Positions 36,740 through 46,691 of a stretch of DNA of 64,000 nucleotides are shown in pieces. The notes under the pieces are model-generated. The model did no database searches. It was given only the letters and a program-made list of their open reading frames with translations, and had not been told where the DNA came from. The translations under genes were made by a program, and so were the position numbers. Source of the DNA: an uncultured Phycisphaerales bacterium (lineage in GTDB: Bacteria > Planctomycetota > Phycisphaerae > Phycisphaerales > UBA1924); the NCBI GenBank assembly GCA_937995595.1, contig CALKJW010000020.1, positions 47,096 through 111,095 of the forward strand, in the 5' to 3' direction. The number at the start of each line of letters is the position of its first letter. Positions within the stretch are counted from its first letter, which is position 1.

Positions 36740-37387
36740 ATGACCACCACCGTCAGCACCACCCACACCCCTCGTCGTTCGTGGATCGGCGCGAAGATCG
36801 CCGGCCTCGCGCTGCTGGGCCTCGGCCTGTTCGCGGGCGGCTGCAACAACGCGATGAAGGACGAGAACGCAGCGCTCATGCAGGAGAACGCCGCGCTCCG
36901 CGAGCGCCTGACGCAGATGGAGACCAATCAGGCGGCGATGCAGCAGCAACTCGCGGCCCGCCAGCCCGGCAACATCGACGACGGCGGGTGGACGCAGAGC
37001 CCGTCGCCCCGCGGCGGCGACCGGCCCCGCGCCGCGCCGCGCGAAACGGTGATCCCCATCTCGGGCGACATTTTGTTCGACAGCGGCCAGGCGACGCTGA
37101 AGGCGACCGCCAAGAAGGAACTCGACCGCGTGGTCGCGCAGATCCGCCAGCACCAGGGCGCGACGGTGCGCATCGAGGGCCACACCGACACGGACCCGAT
37201 CCGCAAGTCCAACTGGCCGAGCAACGAGGCGCTCTCCAAGGCGCGTGCCGACGCGGTGCGCGACTACCTCGTGAGCAAGGGCGTGTCGCGCGGCGCGATC
37301 ACGACGGTCGGCATGGGCGCCAGCCAGCCCAAGGGCACCAAGGCCGCGTCGCGCCGTGTCGAGGTCGTCATCGTCGATTCGTACTGA
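36740..37387 (+). CDS. OmpA-family peptidoglycan-binding lipoprotein
   Basis: Encodes 215 residues, with GGAG 9 nt before the ATG. The signal peptide ends in a lipobox-like G-L-F-A-G-G-C (C35). Residues 40-70 form a short coiled coil of M-Q-E-N-A-A-L-R-E-R-L type, followed by a Pro/Arg linker and an OmpA C-like domain (95-215): I-L-F-D-S-G-Q-A-T-L-K, I-E-G-H-T-D-T-D-P-I and S-x-x-R-A-D-A-V-R-D-Y-L. It should anchor the outer membrane to peptidoglycan, like Pal. Confidence 0.9.
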   Translation: MTTTVSTTHTPRRSWIGAKIAGLALLGLGLFAGGCNNAMKDENAALMQENAALRERLTQMETNQAAMQQQLAARQPGNIDDGGWTQSPSPRGGDRPRAAPRETVIPISGDILFDSGQATLKATAKKELDRVVAQIRQHQGATVRIEGHTDTDPIRKSNWPSNEALSKARADAVRDYLVSKGVSRGAITTVGMGASQPKGTKAASRRVEVVIVDSY

Positions 37388-37432
37388 TTGCCCCGGTGTC
37401 CGGCCCGCGGCTGACCGCGTGGTTGTCGCGGC

Positions 37433-37438
37433 TATACT
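37433..37438 (+). promoter_or_regulatory. -10 box TATACT, likely promoter of tRNA-Val
   Basis: TATACT preceded at 16 nt by CTGACC (37411-37416), a weak match to TTGACA. It sits 52 nt before the tRNA-Val 5' end. Confidence 0.5.
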
Positions 37439-37452
37439 CTGACTCACGCGAG

Positions 37453-37477
37453 GGGCCGGTCGAAAGACCGGCCCTTT
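37453..37477 (+). terminator. GNRA-capped hairpin before tRNA-Val
   Basis: A 9-bp perfect stem (37453-37461 with 37466-37474) closed by a GAAA tetraloop and followed by TTT. Most simply the terminator of the OmpA-like gene, although it also falls downstream of the TATACT box that should drive the tRNA, so it could instead be a tRNA 5' leader structure. Confidence 0.5.
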
Positions 37478-37489
37478 GATTCACAACCC

Positions 37490-37563
37490 GGGCGATTGGC
37501 GCAGTTGGCTAGCGCGCATGCATGACACGCATGAGGTCACTGGTTCAAATCCAGTATCGCCCA
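37490..37563 (+). tRNA. tRNA-Val (anticodon GAC)
   Basis: A 74-nt cloverleaf. Acceptor GGGCGAT/ATCGCCC, D-stem GCGC/GCGC, anticodon stem CATGC/GCATG around loop ATGACAC (anticodon GAC), variable loop AGGTC, T-arm ACTGG-TTCAAAT-CCAGT, discriminator A. CCA is not encoded. Confidence 0.96.
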
Positions 37564-37712
37564 CTTTCTCAAGTTTCGAAGTGCCGCAGAGGACGTCTCA
37601 AGACGTCCTCTTTGTCTTTCTGGACGACCGCACACCGACGATCGAAGCGCCTTGTCTGCTCGCCCCGGCTTGGTTGACTGGCTCCGGGCTTTCCCATTCA
37701 GGGGTTGCTCGA

Positions 37713-38324
37713 ATGCCTTCACCGAGTTCAACGTCAACCCGTGCGACGCTGCTTTCGCGTGTGCGCGACGGGGCCGATGCGCAGGCGTGCGCGCAGTTCG
37801 ACGCGCTGTACCGCCAGATGCTGGTGCGGTTCTGCCGCTCGCGCGGCCTGCAGCACGCCGACGCCGAGGACGCGGTGCAACTGGTCTTCTCCAAACTCAC
37901 CACCGGCATCCGCACCTTCGAGTACCGCCCCGCGCGGGGCCGCTTCCGCGATTACCTGTTCCGCTGCGTGCGGTCGGCGATCAGCGATCTGTTGGGGTGT
38001 CCAAGGAACGCCGCGGGAGCGGTAGTCCACAACGGCGAGTCCGCCGACCCCTCGGGAGCCGACGCGGACCTGGCCGCGGCGTTCGAGCGTGAGTGGGTGG
38101 ACCACCACGTACGTGCGGCGTTGTCGGTGGTGGCCAAGCGCGTGGACGCCCAGAGCATGGCGGCGCTGGAGGCCTCGATGTCGGGGCGGAGCGTGCCGCG
38201 GATCGCCGCGGACTTGGGCATGTCCGCCGACGCGGTGTACAAGGCCCTGCAGCGGATGCGGGCACGCCTCCGCGAGCAGGTCGCGGCCCAGATCCGTGAG
38301 GAAGAAGAATCGACCGATGCCTGA
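37713..38324 (+). CDS. ECF-type RNA polymerase sigma factor coupled to a kinase
   Basis: Encodes 203 residues from ATG 37713. Region 2: F-D-A-L-Y-R-Q-M-L-V-R-F-C-R, A-D-A-E-D-A-V-Q-L-V-F and F-R-D-Y-L-F-R-C-V. Region 4: S-V-P-R-I-A-A-D-L-G-M-S-A-D-A-V-Y-K-A-L-Q-R. The stop overlaps the kinase start by 8 nt, so the two are translated together. Such sigma/kinase pairs are common in planctomycetes, where the kinase is thought to control the sigma factor. Confidence 0.87.
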   Translation: MPSPSSTSTRATLLSRVRDGADAQACAQFDALYRQMLVRFCRSRGLQHADAEDAVQLVFSKLTTGIRTFEYRPARGRFRDYLFRCVRSAISDLLGCPRNAAGAVVHNGESADPSGADADLAAAFEREWVDHHVRAALSVVAKRVDAQSMAALEASMSGRSVPRIAADLGMSADAVYKALQRMRARLREQVAAQIREEEESTDA

Positions 38325-39444
38325 CCCACCCCTACGAGACTCTCCCCCACCAGAGCCCCCGGGAGAAGACCCTCCAACTCCACCCCCGCCGCCACCGGAC
38401 GACGAGGCCGAGCGTCTGCTCGACGAGGCCTTCAAACTCGGCGAGGGCGACGAGGCGTGGCTGGAGATCGCCCGGCGTGCCAGCAGGCCCGCCGAGCCCT
38501 TGGGCAACCTCGGGCCGTACACGCTGCTGGAGGAGATCGGCCGCGGCGGGCAGGGGGAGGTGTACAAGGCGGTGCAGCCGGGGACGGGGCGGACCGTCGC
38601 GCTCAAGCGTCCGGCCGCGGGCGGGCTGCGGATCGGCTCGCGGGCCGCGGAGCGGTTCTCGCGCGAGGTGGACGCGGCGACGCGTCTGTCGCACCCCAAC
38701 GTTGTGACGGTGTTCGCGTCGGAGGTGATCGACGGGCACGCGGTGCTGGTGATGGAGTACGTGGACGGCACGACCATCGACCGCTGGGCCGACGCGTGCT
38801 GGGCCGACCCTGCGTCCGGCGACCGGGAGAAGCGCTCGCGGGTGCTGCGGGCCTTTGCCGCGGCGTGCGACGGGGTGGCGCACGCGCACCTGCGCGGGGT
38901 GATCCACCGGGACCTGAAGCCGTCGAACATCATGATCGGGCCGGACGACGTGCCTCGGGTGCTGGACTTCGGGGTGGCCAAGGTGCTCGAGGAGTGGCGC
39001 GAGCGCGACCCCTCGGGCGCGCGGGCGACGGTGTGGACGGCGACGGGCATTGCGGGCACGCCGGCGTACGCCCCGCCGGAGCAGTTGCGCGAGGGCGGCC
39101 GCTCGGTGGACACGCGCGCCGACGTGTACGCGCTGGGAGTGATCCTGTACCGGCTGCTGAGCGGCGATGAGGCCTTCGGCAACCGTCAGGGGCTGGCGGA
39201 CCTCTTGGACGCGGTCCGGCGCGGGCCGCAGCGGCGGCCCTTGCAGGCGCGGCCGTCGGTGGGGCGCGATGCCGACTGGATCGTGCGCAGGGCGATGGAC
39301 CCGGACGCGGCGCGGCGGTACCAGACGGTGGACGCGCTGGCCGAGGACGTGCGGCGTCTGCTGGACGGGCGCGCGGTGCTGGCGCACCCGCCCAGCGCGG
39401 CGTACACGGCGTGGCGTGCGGTGCGGCGGAGACCGCGGACCTAA
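38317..39444 (+). CDS. Ser/Thr protein kinase, ends right after the catalytic domain
   Basis: Encodes 375 residues, with GAGGAAG upstream of ATG 38317. A Pro-rich N-terminus (1-30) leads to a Hanks-type kinase: I-G-R-G-G-Q-G-E-V-Y glycine loop at 74, K97, H-R-D-L-K-P-S-N (D199), D-F-G (D217) and the A-P-P-E-Q activation segment. All catalytic residues are present. The protein stops at W-R-A-V-R-R-R-P-R-T, the juxtamembrane sequence where relatives continue into a membrane helix and a sensor or repeat domain, so it seems truncated to a soluble kinase. Confidence 0.9.
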   Translation: MPDPPLRDSPPPEPPGEDPPTPPPPPPDDEAERLLDEAFKLGEGDEAWLEIARRASRPAEPLGNLGPYTLLEEIGRGGQGEVYKAVQPGTGRTVALKRPAAGGLRIGSRAAERFSREVDAATRLSHPNVVTVFASEVIDGHAVLVMEYVDGTTIDRWADACWADPASGDREKRSRVLRAFAAACDGVAHAHLRGVIHRDLKPSNIMIGPDDVPRVLDFGVAKVLEEWRERDPSGARATVWTATGIAGTPAYAPPEQLREGGRSVDTRADVYALGVILYRLLSGDEAFGNRQGLADLLDAVRRGPQRRPLQARPSVGRDADWIVRRAMDPDAARRYQTVDALAEDVRRLLDGRAVLAHPPSAAYTAWRAVRRRPRT

Positions 39445-40048
39445 GGCGCGGCGAGTGTGCACGCCGGGCGCGTGGCTATGGCACGGGCGATCTCTCGCGG
39501 CGCGCCGGTAGATCCCAGAGACGCGGCGATTCCAAACGCAGTAACGCGGGCCGTGGTCGCTTTGCGGCAGACTGCATGGCAGGTCAATGATGCGCTTCGG
39601 CCCGCGCTGGGCGACCCGGCATGGCTGATCGACGCCGCGCCGATACGCACGGATCAACGTGACCTTTCCCCGGTTTGCGAACCAGCGTCTATGAGAATCC
39701 GGGCACGGCTGCTTCCCGCGGCAGGCCCGACCGGGGCGTTCTCCACGATTGCCGCGCCACCGCCGCCGGGGAGCAACCTCAAGAGCCCGGTGCTGGTCGA
39801 TGCCCTCGGCGTCCGCCACGTCGTCACCCACGTGGCCGACTGGAACAACGACCCGGTGGTCAACGTGCCCGACATCTTCGCCTTCCTGACCGACTGGTTC
39901 AACGGCAACGGGGACTTCGACGGCCAGAACGGCAACCAGGTCGCCGACATCTTCGCCTTCCTCTCCGCTCGGTTCAGCGCGTATGCACGGAGCCCTGACC
40001 CGATCCGAACATTGCAGGAGCGCATCGCGGTCGGTCGATGCAAGAGCG
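39445..40048. other. 604-nt stretch without an intact gene
   Basis: Between the truncated kinase and the QueC-like gene. The only coding signal is the dockerin-like remnant listed next. The first 240 nt show nothing recognisable. The region looks like a deletion or rearrangement scar that removed the kinase C-terminus and the body of a secreted protein. Confidence 0.4.
39691..39990 (+). pseudogene. Remnant of a secreted protein with dockerin-like C-terminus
   Basis: In one frame, residues encoded about 39830-39980 read D-W-N-N-D-P-V-V-N-V-P-D-I-F-A-F-L-T-D-W-F and then D-F-D-G-Q-N-G-N-Q-V-A-D-I-F-A-F-L-S-A-R-F, the same paired motif that ends the protein at 178-2445. The segment before it has no signal peptide or domain. 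The final W-F-A-G-C-P is replaced by A-R-F-S-A-Y and the frame then runs into the QueC-like gene. Interpreted as a decayed 3' end. Confidence 0.6.
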
Positions 40049-40774
40049 ATGTCGGTCCGCGCCCAAACGGAAGCGTTGTTTGTCTCGGATGGCGGTCTCG
40101 GCTCGCTTGCTGCGCTGTGGCGCGAGCGTGCGACGTGGCCGCGTGAACGCGGCGTGCCGGACATACGGTCCGATCTTCGCGCAGTGATCCGCGGCGAACC
40201 GCCGCGCGGGAGCGCGGTGCTGTGCATCGCGCCCACGGGCACCCCGGGGGCCGCGGCGGCCGCGCGGCAGGCGGACCTGTCGGGCCTGCTGGTGGTTCAG
40301 TCGGACGAGTGCGGTCAGGTTGAGTCCCTCTCCAGCGTTGCACTGCTGAGGGCTGCGGACGTGGCTGTGGCGCGCGGGCTGTCTCGCATTGTCTGGCCTG
40401 TCCACCTTGGGGGTGGATCATCGAGCGAGCCTATGACGACGGCGGCAGACCGGGCCGCGCAGGTTGCCCAACTTGCCCTGCTTGACCTGCCGCGTGCGGG
40501 CGGGCCGCGGACGTTGGAGATTGAGACGCCGGTGCTGGAACTATCCGATGCGCAGGTGCTGGAACTCGCGCTGGACCTCGACGCGCCGCTGCCGCGGCCG
40601 CTTGGTGGCGCGCAGGGCTTTCACACCGCGGGGGGCGCGTGCTGGTGGTGCGACCGAACGCCGCGGCCGGGGACGGAGGGAACGATGTGCGGCTCGTGCA
40701 CGGCGTGCCGGCGGTGGGGGCGAGCGTGGGCGGCGACGGATCCGGCGGGATTGATGCGTGTCGGCGCGACGTGA
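40049..40774 (+). CDS. QueC-like (7-cyano-7-deazaguanine synthase family) protein with altered PP-loop
   Basis: Encodes 241 residues from ATG 40049; an in-frame ATG at 39983 is less likely. C198, C201, C214, C217 and C220 (C-W-W-C, then C-G-S-C-T-A-C-R-R) match the QueC zinc site. L-S-S-V-A-L-L-R-A-A-D-V-A-V-A-R-G and the I-E-T-P-V-L-E-L-S segment fit the QueC core. The N-terminal ATP loop, normally S-G-G-x-D-S, reads V-S-D-G-G-L-G-S: the Asp is missing. Either a non-canonical or inactive QueC paralogue. No other queuosine gene is nearby. Confidence 0.7.
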   Translation: MSVRAQTEALFVSDGGLGSLAALWRERATWPRERGVPDIRSDLRAVIRGEPPRGSAVLCIAPTGTPGAAAAARQADLSGLLVVQSDECGQVESLSSVALLRAADVAVARGLSRIVWPVHLGGGSSSEPMTTAADRAAQVAQLALLDLPRAGGPRTLEIETPVLELSDAQVLELALDLDAPLPRPLGGAQGFHTAGGACWWCDRTPRPGTEGTMCGSCTACRRWGRAWAATDPAGLMRVGAT

Positions 40775-40820
40775 CGGCGCGTGCGGGAATAGGATCGGCC
40801 CGCAATCGGAGTGCAACAGC

Positions 40821-42101
40821 GTGACCACGGTTGTCCAGAAGTTCGGGGGTTCGAGCGTCGCCGACGCCGCGAAGATCAAGCACTGCGCGACGCGCGTGGC
40901 GGATGCGGTGCGCGCGGGCAAACGCGTGGCGGTGGTGGTCTCGGCGATGGGGGACACGACCGACGACCTGATCGAACTGGCCGCACAGTTGACGCAGACG
41001 CCCGACCGTCGCGAGATGGACCAGTTGCTCGCGACGGGCGAGCAGGTCAGCATCGCGCTGGTGGCGATGGCGCTGCAGTCGATGGGCGTTCCGGCGGTGA
41101 GCCTGACGGGCGCGCAGTGCGGCATCCGGACGGACGGTGTTCACTCGCGCGCTCGGATCGCCGGGATCGACAGCCGGCGCGTGGTGCACGAGTTCGAGCG
41201 GCTCCGCGTGCCGGTGGTCGCGGGCTTTCAGGGCGTGCATCTCTCGGCGGATACAGGATTTGCCGAGACCACGACGCTCGGTCGCGGCGGGTCGGACACG
41301 ACCGCCGTGGCGCTGGCGGCCGCGCTGGGGGCCGACGAGTGCGAGATCTACACGGACGTGGACGGGGTGTACACGGCGGACCCGCGCGTCGTCGAGGACG
41401 CGCGGCTGCTGGACCGCATCTCGTACGAAGAGATGATGGAAGCGGCGTCGCAGGGGGCCCGGGTGATGCACTTGCGCGCGGTCGAACTGGGGAGAAAGTC
41501 GGGCGTTCCGATCCGCGTGCTGCACGCGATGCGGCACGGGCCGGGCACGCTCATCTGTGAAGCGAGAAACGTCATGGAAACTCAGCAGGCCGTCACGACC
41601 GTCGCCCTCAAGACCGACATCGGGCGCGTCACCATCGCCGGGCTGCCCAACCGGCCCGGCGTGCAGCGCGACATCTTCGAGCGCATCGGCGCGGCGGGGA
41701 TCAGCGTCGACGACATCATCCAGAACGACGCGGAGGACGGCGCGGGGACGTGCACGATCGTCTTCACCGTCGACAAGACGGATCTCGCGGAGGTTCGTCA
41801 GATCGTCAACGCCGCGGTCGCGGCGATCGGGCAGGGGACGGTCCACGAGGACCTCGGGCTCTCGAAGGTCTCGGCCGTCGGCGTGGGGATGCAGAGCCAG
41901 CCGGGCGTCGCGGCCAGGATGTTCCAGGCGCTGGCGGACGCGGGCATCCGCATCGCCAACATCACGACCAGCGAGATCAAGATCTCGTGCCTGGTGGACG
42001 AGGCCGACGGCAAGGCGGGGCTTCGCGCGGTGCACGCGGCGTTCAACCTCGGGCAGACGGTCGTGCCGTCGCGCAACGGTGCCGTCACAGCGACGGCGTA
42101 G
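40821..42101 (+). CDS. lysC: Aspartate kinase
   Basis: Encodes 426 residues from GTG 40821 with GGAG at 9 nt. The kinase domain opens V-V-Q-K-F-G-G-S-S-V and continues with V-V-V-S-A-M-G-D-T-T-D and L-G-R-G-G-S-D-T-T-A-V. Two ACT domains (about 265-426) show V-T-I-A-G-L-P-N-R-P-G-V and V-G-V-G-M-Q-S-Q-P-G-V. It phosphorylates aspartate in the first step of the Lys/Thr/Met pathway and should be feedback-inhibited through the ACT domains. It stands alone, ending at a terminator. Confidence 0.95.
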   Translation: MTTVVQKFGGSSVADAAKIKHCATRVADAVRAGKRVAVVVSAMGDTTDDLIELAAQLTQTPDRREMDQLLATGEQVSIALVAMALQSMGVPAVSLTGAQCGIRTDGVHSRARIAGIDSRRVVHEFERLRVPVVAGFQGVHLSADTGFAETTTLGRGGSDTTAVALAAALGADECEIYTDVDGVYTADPRVVEDARLLDRISYEEMMEAASQGARVMHLRAVELGRKSGVPIRVLHAMRHGPGTLICEARNVMETQQAVTTVALKTDIGRVTIAGLPNRPGVQRDIFERIGAAGISVDDIIQNDAEDGAGTCTIVFTVDKTDLAEVRQIVNAAVAAIGQGTVHEDLGLSKVSAVGVGMQSQPGVAARMFQALADAGIRIANITTSEIKISCLVDEADGKAGLRAVHAAFNLGQTVVPSRNGAVTATA

Positions 42102-42120
42102 GCAGCGGTCCTCCGCTGCC
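42101..42120. terminator. Terminator between lysC and the phosphatase gene
   Basis: A perfect 8-bp inverted repeat (GGCAGCGG and CCGCTGCC) around a TCCT loop, sharing its first base with the lysC stop and lying 8 nt from the stop of the converging phosphatase gene. No T-tract, but the location suits termination of both. Confidence 0.6.
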
Positions 42121-42127
42121 GCCGTGT

Positions 42128-43132
42128 TCAGCCGTCACGCTCGGGTTTGGACGCTCTGGGGCCACCGAAGAATGTCCCCGCGATGACCTCGCGCCGAACC
42201 TGCGGCCACGATGCGACCGTGCCGCGGTCGACCAGCGAGCGAGCGAACTGCGACAGGATCCGCCAGAGCGCGAACAGGTCGAGCGCGAGGGATCGCCGCG
42301 GGGCGAGCGCGTTGGGACGGATCAGCACGGCCGTCACGTCGTCGTCAAACTCGGGGAGCGTATCGGGCGATCGCTGGTCGCCGCGCCAGGCCGCGACGGC
42401 GGAGAGAAGATCGCGGATGAGTCGCTCCGGTCGCGAGGGGTCGAGCGACTCGACGAGGCGCAGCAGCCCGTGCTCGCCGAGTTGTTCCCCGCCCGCGCGG
42501 CGTGCCTCGAGCAGTGAATCGGTATAGAAGAGCACAAGGTCTCCCGCACGGAGGCGGGCCACCGTCTGCGGGTGCGCCGCCTCGACGCCGATGCCCAGCG
42601 GGAGGTTGCTCGCGCCCGACGGCCTCGCCGCCTCTGCGGGCAGCAGGATCTCCCATCGCCCGCCCGCCGCGGCGAACTTCAGCGGTCGAGGGTGGCCCGC
42701 GTTGCAGACGGTCAACTCGGCGGTGGGGGACCAGTACGTCGCGATGACGGCGGTGGCGAAGCGGCCGGCGTGGCGCGCGTCGGCCTCGGCCAGTTCGCCG
42801 AATCGAAGGTCGATCTCGCGCACCACGCGCTCCTGGTCGAGGTAGTTCGAGAAACGGCCGAGGAGGCAACGCAGTTCGGCGGCGGTGTCGGCGACCTTCT
42901 CACCGTGGCCGGAAACGTCGGCCACGACGATGCGTGTAAGGCGTCCGGTCGCGCAACAGGTCACGTAGTGGATGTCGCCGCCGCGAGAGAGGTCATCCGC
43001 CGCGGCCCGATGCGCCGTGCCGACATACGGCCGGCTGTAGACCCACGCGTCGAGACCGGGCATGACGACACCGCTGTCGGCCGCGCGGTTCCCGCCCCAG
43101 ACCTCCATGCACTGCAGCGTGTGCTCGGGCAT
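42128..43132 (-). CDS. PP2C/SpoIIE-type Ser/Thr phosphatase
   Basis: Encodes 334 residues from ATG 43132, 9 nt after a TACTCT -10-like box (43147-43142); an in-frame ATG at 43156 lies upstream of that box. Motifs are G-G-D-I-H-Y-V (metal Asp), I-V-V-A-D-V-S-G-H-G, L-T-V-C-N-A-G-H-P-R-P, L-V-L-F-Y-T-D-S-L-L-E-A and F-D-D-D-V-T-A-V, the series found in RsbU/SpoIIE phosphatases. No sensor domain precedes it. The C-terminal about 60 residues lie beyond the domain. It probably acts in a partner-switching pathway whose partners are not in the window. Confidence 0.87.
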   Translation of the reverse strand: MPEHTLQCMEVWGGNRAADSGVVMPGLDAWVYSRPYVGTAHRAAADDLSRGGDIHYVTCCATGRLTRIVVADVSGHGEKVADTAAELRCLLGRFSNYLDQERVVREIDLRFGELAEADARHAGRFATAVIATYWSPTAELTVCNAGHPRPLKFAAAGGRWEILLPAEAARPSGASNLPLGIGVEAAHPQTVARLRAGDLVLFYTDSLLEARRAGGEQLGEHGLLRLVESLDPSRPERLIRDLLSAVAAWRGDQRSPDTLPEFDDDVTAVLIRPNALAPRRSLALDLFALWRILSQFARSLVDRGTVASWPQVRREVIAGTFFGGPRASKPERDG

Positions 43133-43640
43133 CCGGGGAACAGAGTAGGGGGCCAACGGTCTGCAAAACCATCACCCCGGCGCCACGTTGTGGGAGCCGG
43201 GGTCATGGCGGATGGATTCTGATTCGTGCTGCCCGCGAACTCAGTGCGACTGCACAAGCGGGCCGCGCGCAAGCAGGAGCGAGCCGAGGCTCAGCAGCGC
43301 CGCGGTGCCGGGAGCGGAACTCGGGACGCAGGCGCTGCACAGCGCCGCCACCATGGATACGCCGCAGAGTGCGGCGGAGAAGAACGGGCTGGGCAGGTGC
43401 CTCGTCATATCTTGGATTGCGAATCGAAGGGGCGCCGCTTGCAAACAGCGGGGTTGAACGCCGGGCTTGGACACACTACCCCACGCAGCGCAGAAGGCCA
43501 TTGCCTACCGCCTTGGCCCAACGGACACACGGCGGTCGGGCGGGCTCGGCAAGAGGGGCAATACGTGCCGGTCCGAAAACTGCGCGCGGCTTCCGGCCCG
43601 CCGCGTGCACGGCCGCATCGGAGCATGTCCGGTGGGGGGG
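43133..43640. other. 508-nt intergenic region
   Basis: Between the phosphatase gene and the B12/MeaB gene (both minus strand). It holds the TACTCT box of the phosphatase gene and a possible small frame with a PEP-CTERM-like end (43241-43408). No RNA gene or repeat was seen in the remainder. Confidence 0.35.
43241..43408 (-). pseudogene. Possible remnant of a PEP-CTERM-type exported protein
   Basis: A 55-codon frame. F-F-S-A-A-L-C-G-V-S-M-V-A-A-L resembles a signal peptide, and C-V-P-S-S-A-P-G-T-A-A-L-L-S-L-G-S-L-L-L-A-R-G-P resembles a V-P-x-P-G-x-x-A-L-L-G-L-G sorting tail, but with no mature domain between and an imperfect Arg end. It may be chance or the collapsed remains of an exported protein gene. 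Confidence 0.25.
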
Positions 43641-44810
43641 TCAGAAGGAGAGAATCTGATCGAGCAACTGCGGCACACCCTGGCCGCGGGTTGCGACCGT
43701 TTCGAATACGGGTCGCTTGCCGGCGACGTCCCGCAGATCGCGGACCAGTTCGTTCTCTCCGGGGTGGTCGGCCTTGTTGCAGACGAAGACGTCGGCGATC
43801 TCGAGGATGCCGGCCTTGTCCATCTGCACGGCGTCGCCCATGCCGGGCGTGAGGACGACGACGGTGCGGTCGACGTGCTGGCGGATCTTGGTCTCGTTCT
43901 GGCCCGCGCCGACGGTCTCGATGAACAGCGTGTCGTAGACCCGCGCGGGGTCGGCCTCGGCCCCGCCGATGAGTTCGACGATCTCGTTCACGGCGCGGTA
44001 ATCCTCGCCGCTGATGGCCAGCGAGCGGTAGTACACCGACTCGTCGAGGTTGTTGAAGTCCACGCGGAGACGGTCGCCGAGCAGCGCGCCGCTGGTGATC
44101 GGGCTCATGGGGTCGAACGCCAGCACGGCGCAGCGGCCCATCGACGGTTTTTCCTTGGCGCGACGGGTGTACTCGCCGACGAGTTGGGCCACCAGCGTGC
44201 TCTTGCCCGCGCCGGGCGAGCCGGTGATGCCGACCACGCGCCTGGGCCGGCGACGTTTGGCGTCGGCCCGGGCGGCGGCGCGGCCGGAGTGAATCAACGA
44301 GATGTCGCGGGCGAGTTGCGCGGCCGGAGCCGAGTGCCCGCCCACCCGCGGCTGATACGGCCGCACCGCGCCGCGAACGGCCCCGACGATCTCGAGCAGG
44401 CCGGTGCCGGTCGTGAAGCACCGGGCCACGCCCTGCGCGGCCAGTTGCGGCAGGTCTTCCTGCGGCAGGATCCCGCCCATGTAGACGGGGATGTCCGGGC
44501 GGCCGAGTTCGCGGAGCGACTCGATCAACTTCGGCCCCAGGACCAGGTGCGAGTTGGACATCATCGACGCCGCGATGACGTCGACGTCCTCGTCGCGAGC
44601 CGAGATGGCCAGCGAGCGCGGCGTCTGCCACAGTCCGGAGTAGATGACGTGCACGCCCGAATCGCGGAGCGCGCGGGCGATGACCTTGACGCCGCGGTCG
44701 TGGCCGTCGAGGCCCATCTTGCCCAGCAGGACGCGCGGGCGGTGGTCGAGGTCGGCGCAGCGGTCGAGTTTCTCGAACTCGGTGGTGGCGGTGGTGATCG
44801 CTTTGGCCAT
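43641..44810 (-). CDS. Cobalamin-binding domain fused to a MeaB/ArgK-type GTPase
   Basis: Encodes 389 residues. Residues about 25-155 are the B12-binding domain of methylmalonyl-CoA mutase (V-L-L-G-K-M-G-L-D-G-H-D-R-G, with D35-x-H37-x-x-G40). Residues about 165-389 are a G3E GTPase of the MeaB family: G-S-P-G-A-G-K-S (197-204), D-P-M-S-P, E-T-V-G-A-G-Q-N-E and N-K-A-D. This equals the N-terminal half of fused isobutyryl-CoA mutases (IcmF) without the mutase barrel, so the catalytic subunit is expected elsewhere in the genome. Lies 40 nt after hutU on the same strand. Confidence 0.9.
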   Translation of the reverse strand: MAKAITTATTEFEKLDRCADLDHRPRVLLGKMGLDGHDRGVKVIARALRDSGVHVIYSGLWQTPRSLAISARDEDVDVIAASMMSNSHLVLGPKLIESLRELGRPDIPVYMGGILPQEDLPQLAAQGVARCFTTGTGLLEIVGAVRGAVRPYQPRVGGHSAPAAQLARDISLIHSGRAAARADAKRRRPRRVVGITGSPGAGKSTLVAQLVGEYTRRAKEKPSMGRCAVLAFDPMSPITSGALLGDRLRVDFNNLDESVYYRSLAISGEDYRAVNEIVELIGGAEADPARVYDTLFIETVGAGQNETKIRQHVDRTVVVLTPGMGDAVQMDKAGILEIADVFVCNKADHPGENELVRDLRDVAGKRPVFETVATRGQGVPQLLDQILSF

Positions 44811-44850
44811 GCGGACAAAGCGTAGGGGCGGGCGTTGAGGCCGGCGCGGC

Positions 44851-46560
<1,710 letters not shown>

Positions 46561-46691
46561 GGCGGAAACCTCTCACGGTCGCACGCACACGAGCGTCGTG
46601 CGGTTGCGGCGGCGCGACCTGCGCAAGTGTCCGGACCCGTTTCTCCCGCGTCAAGTGCGGCGCGCGAACAAGCGACCGCCCGTCCGCCTCC

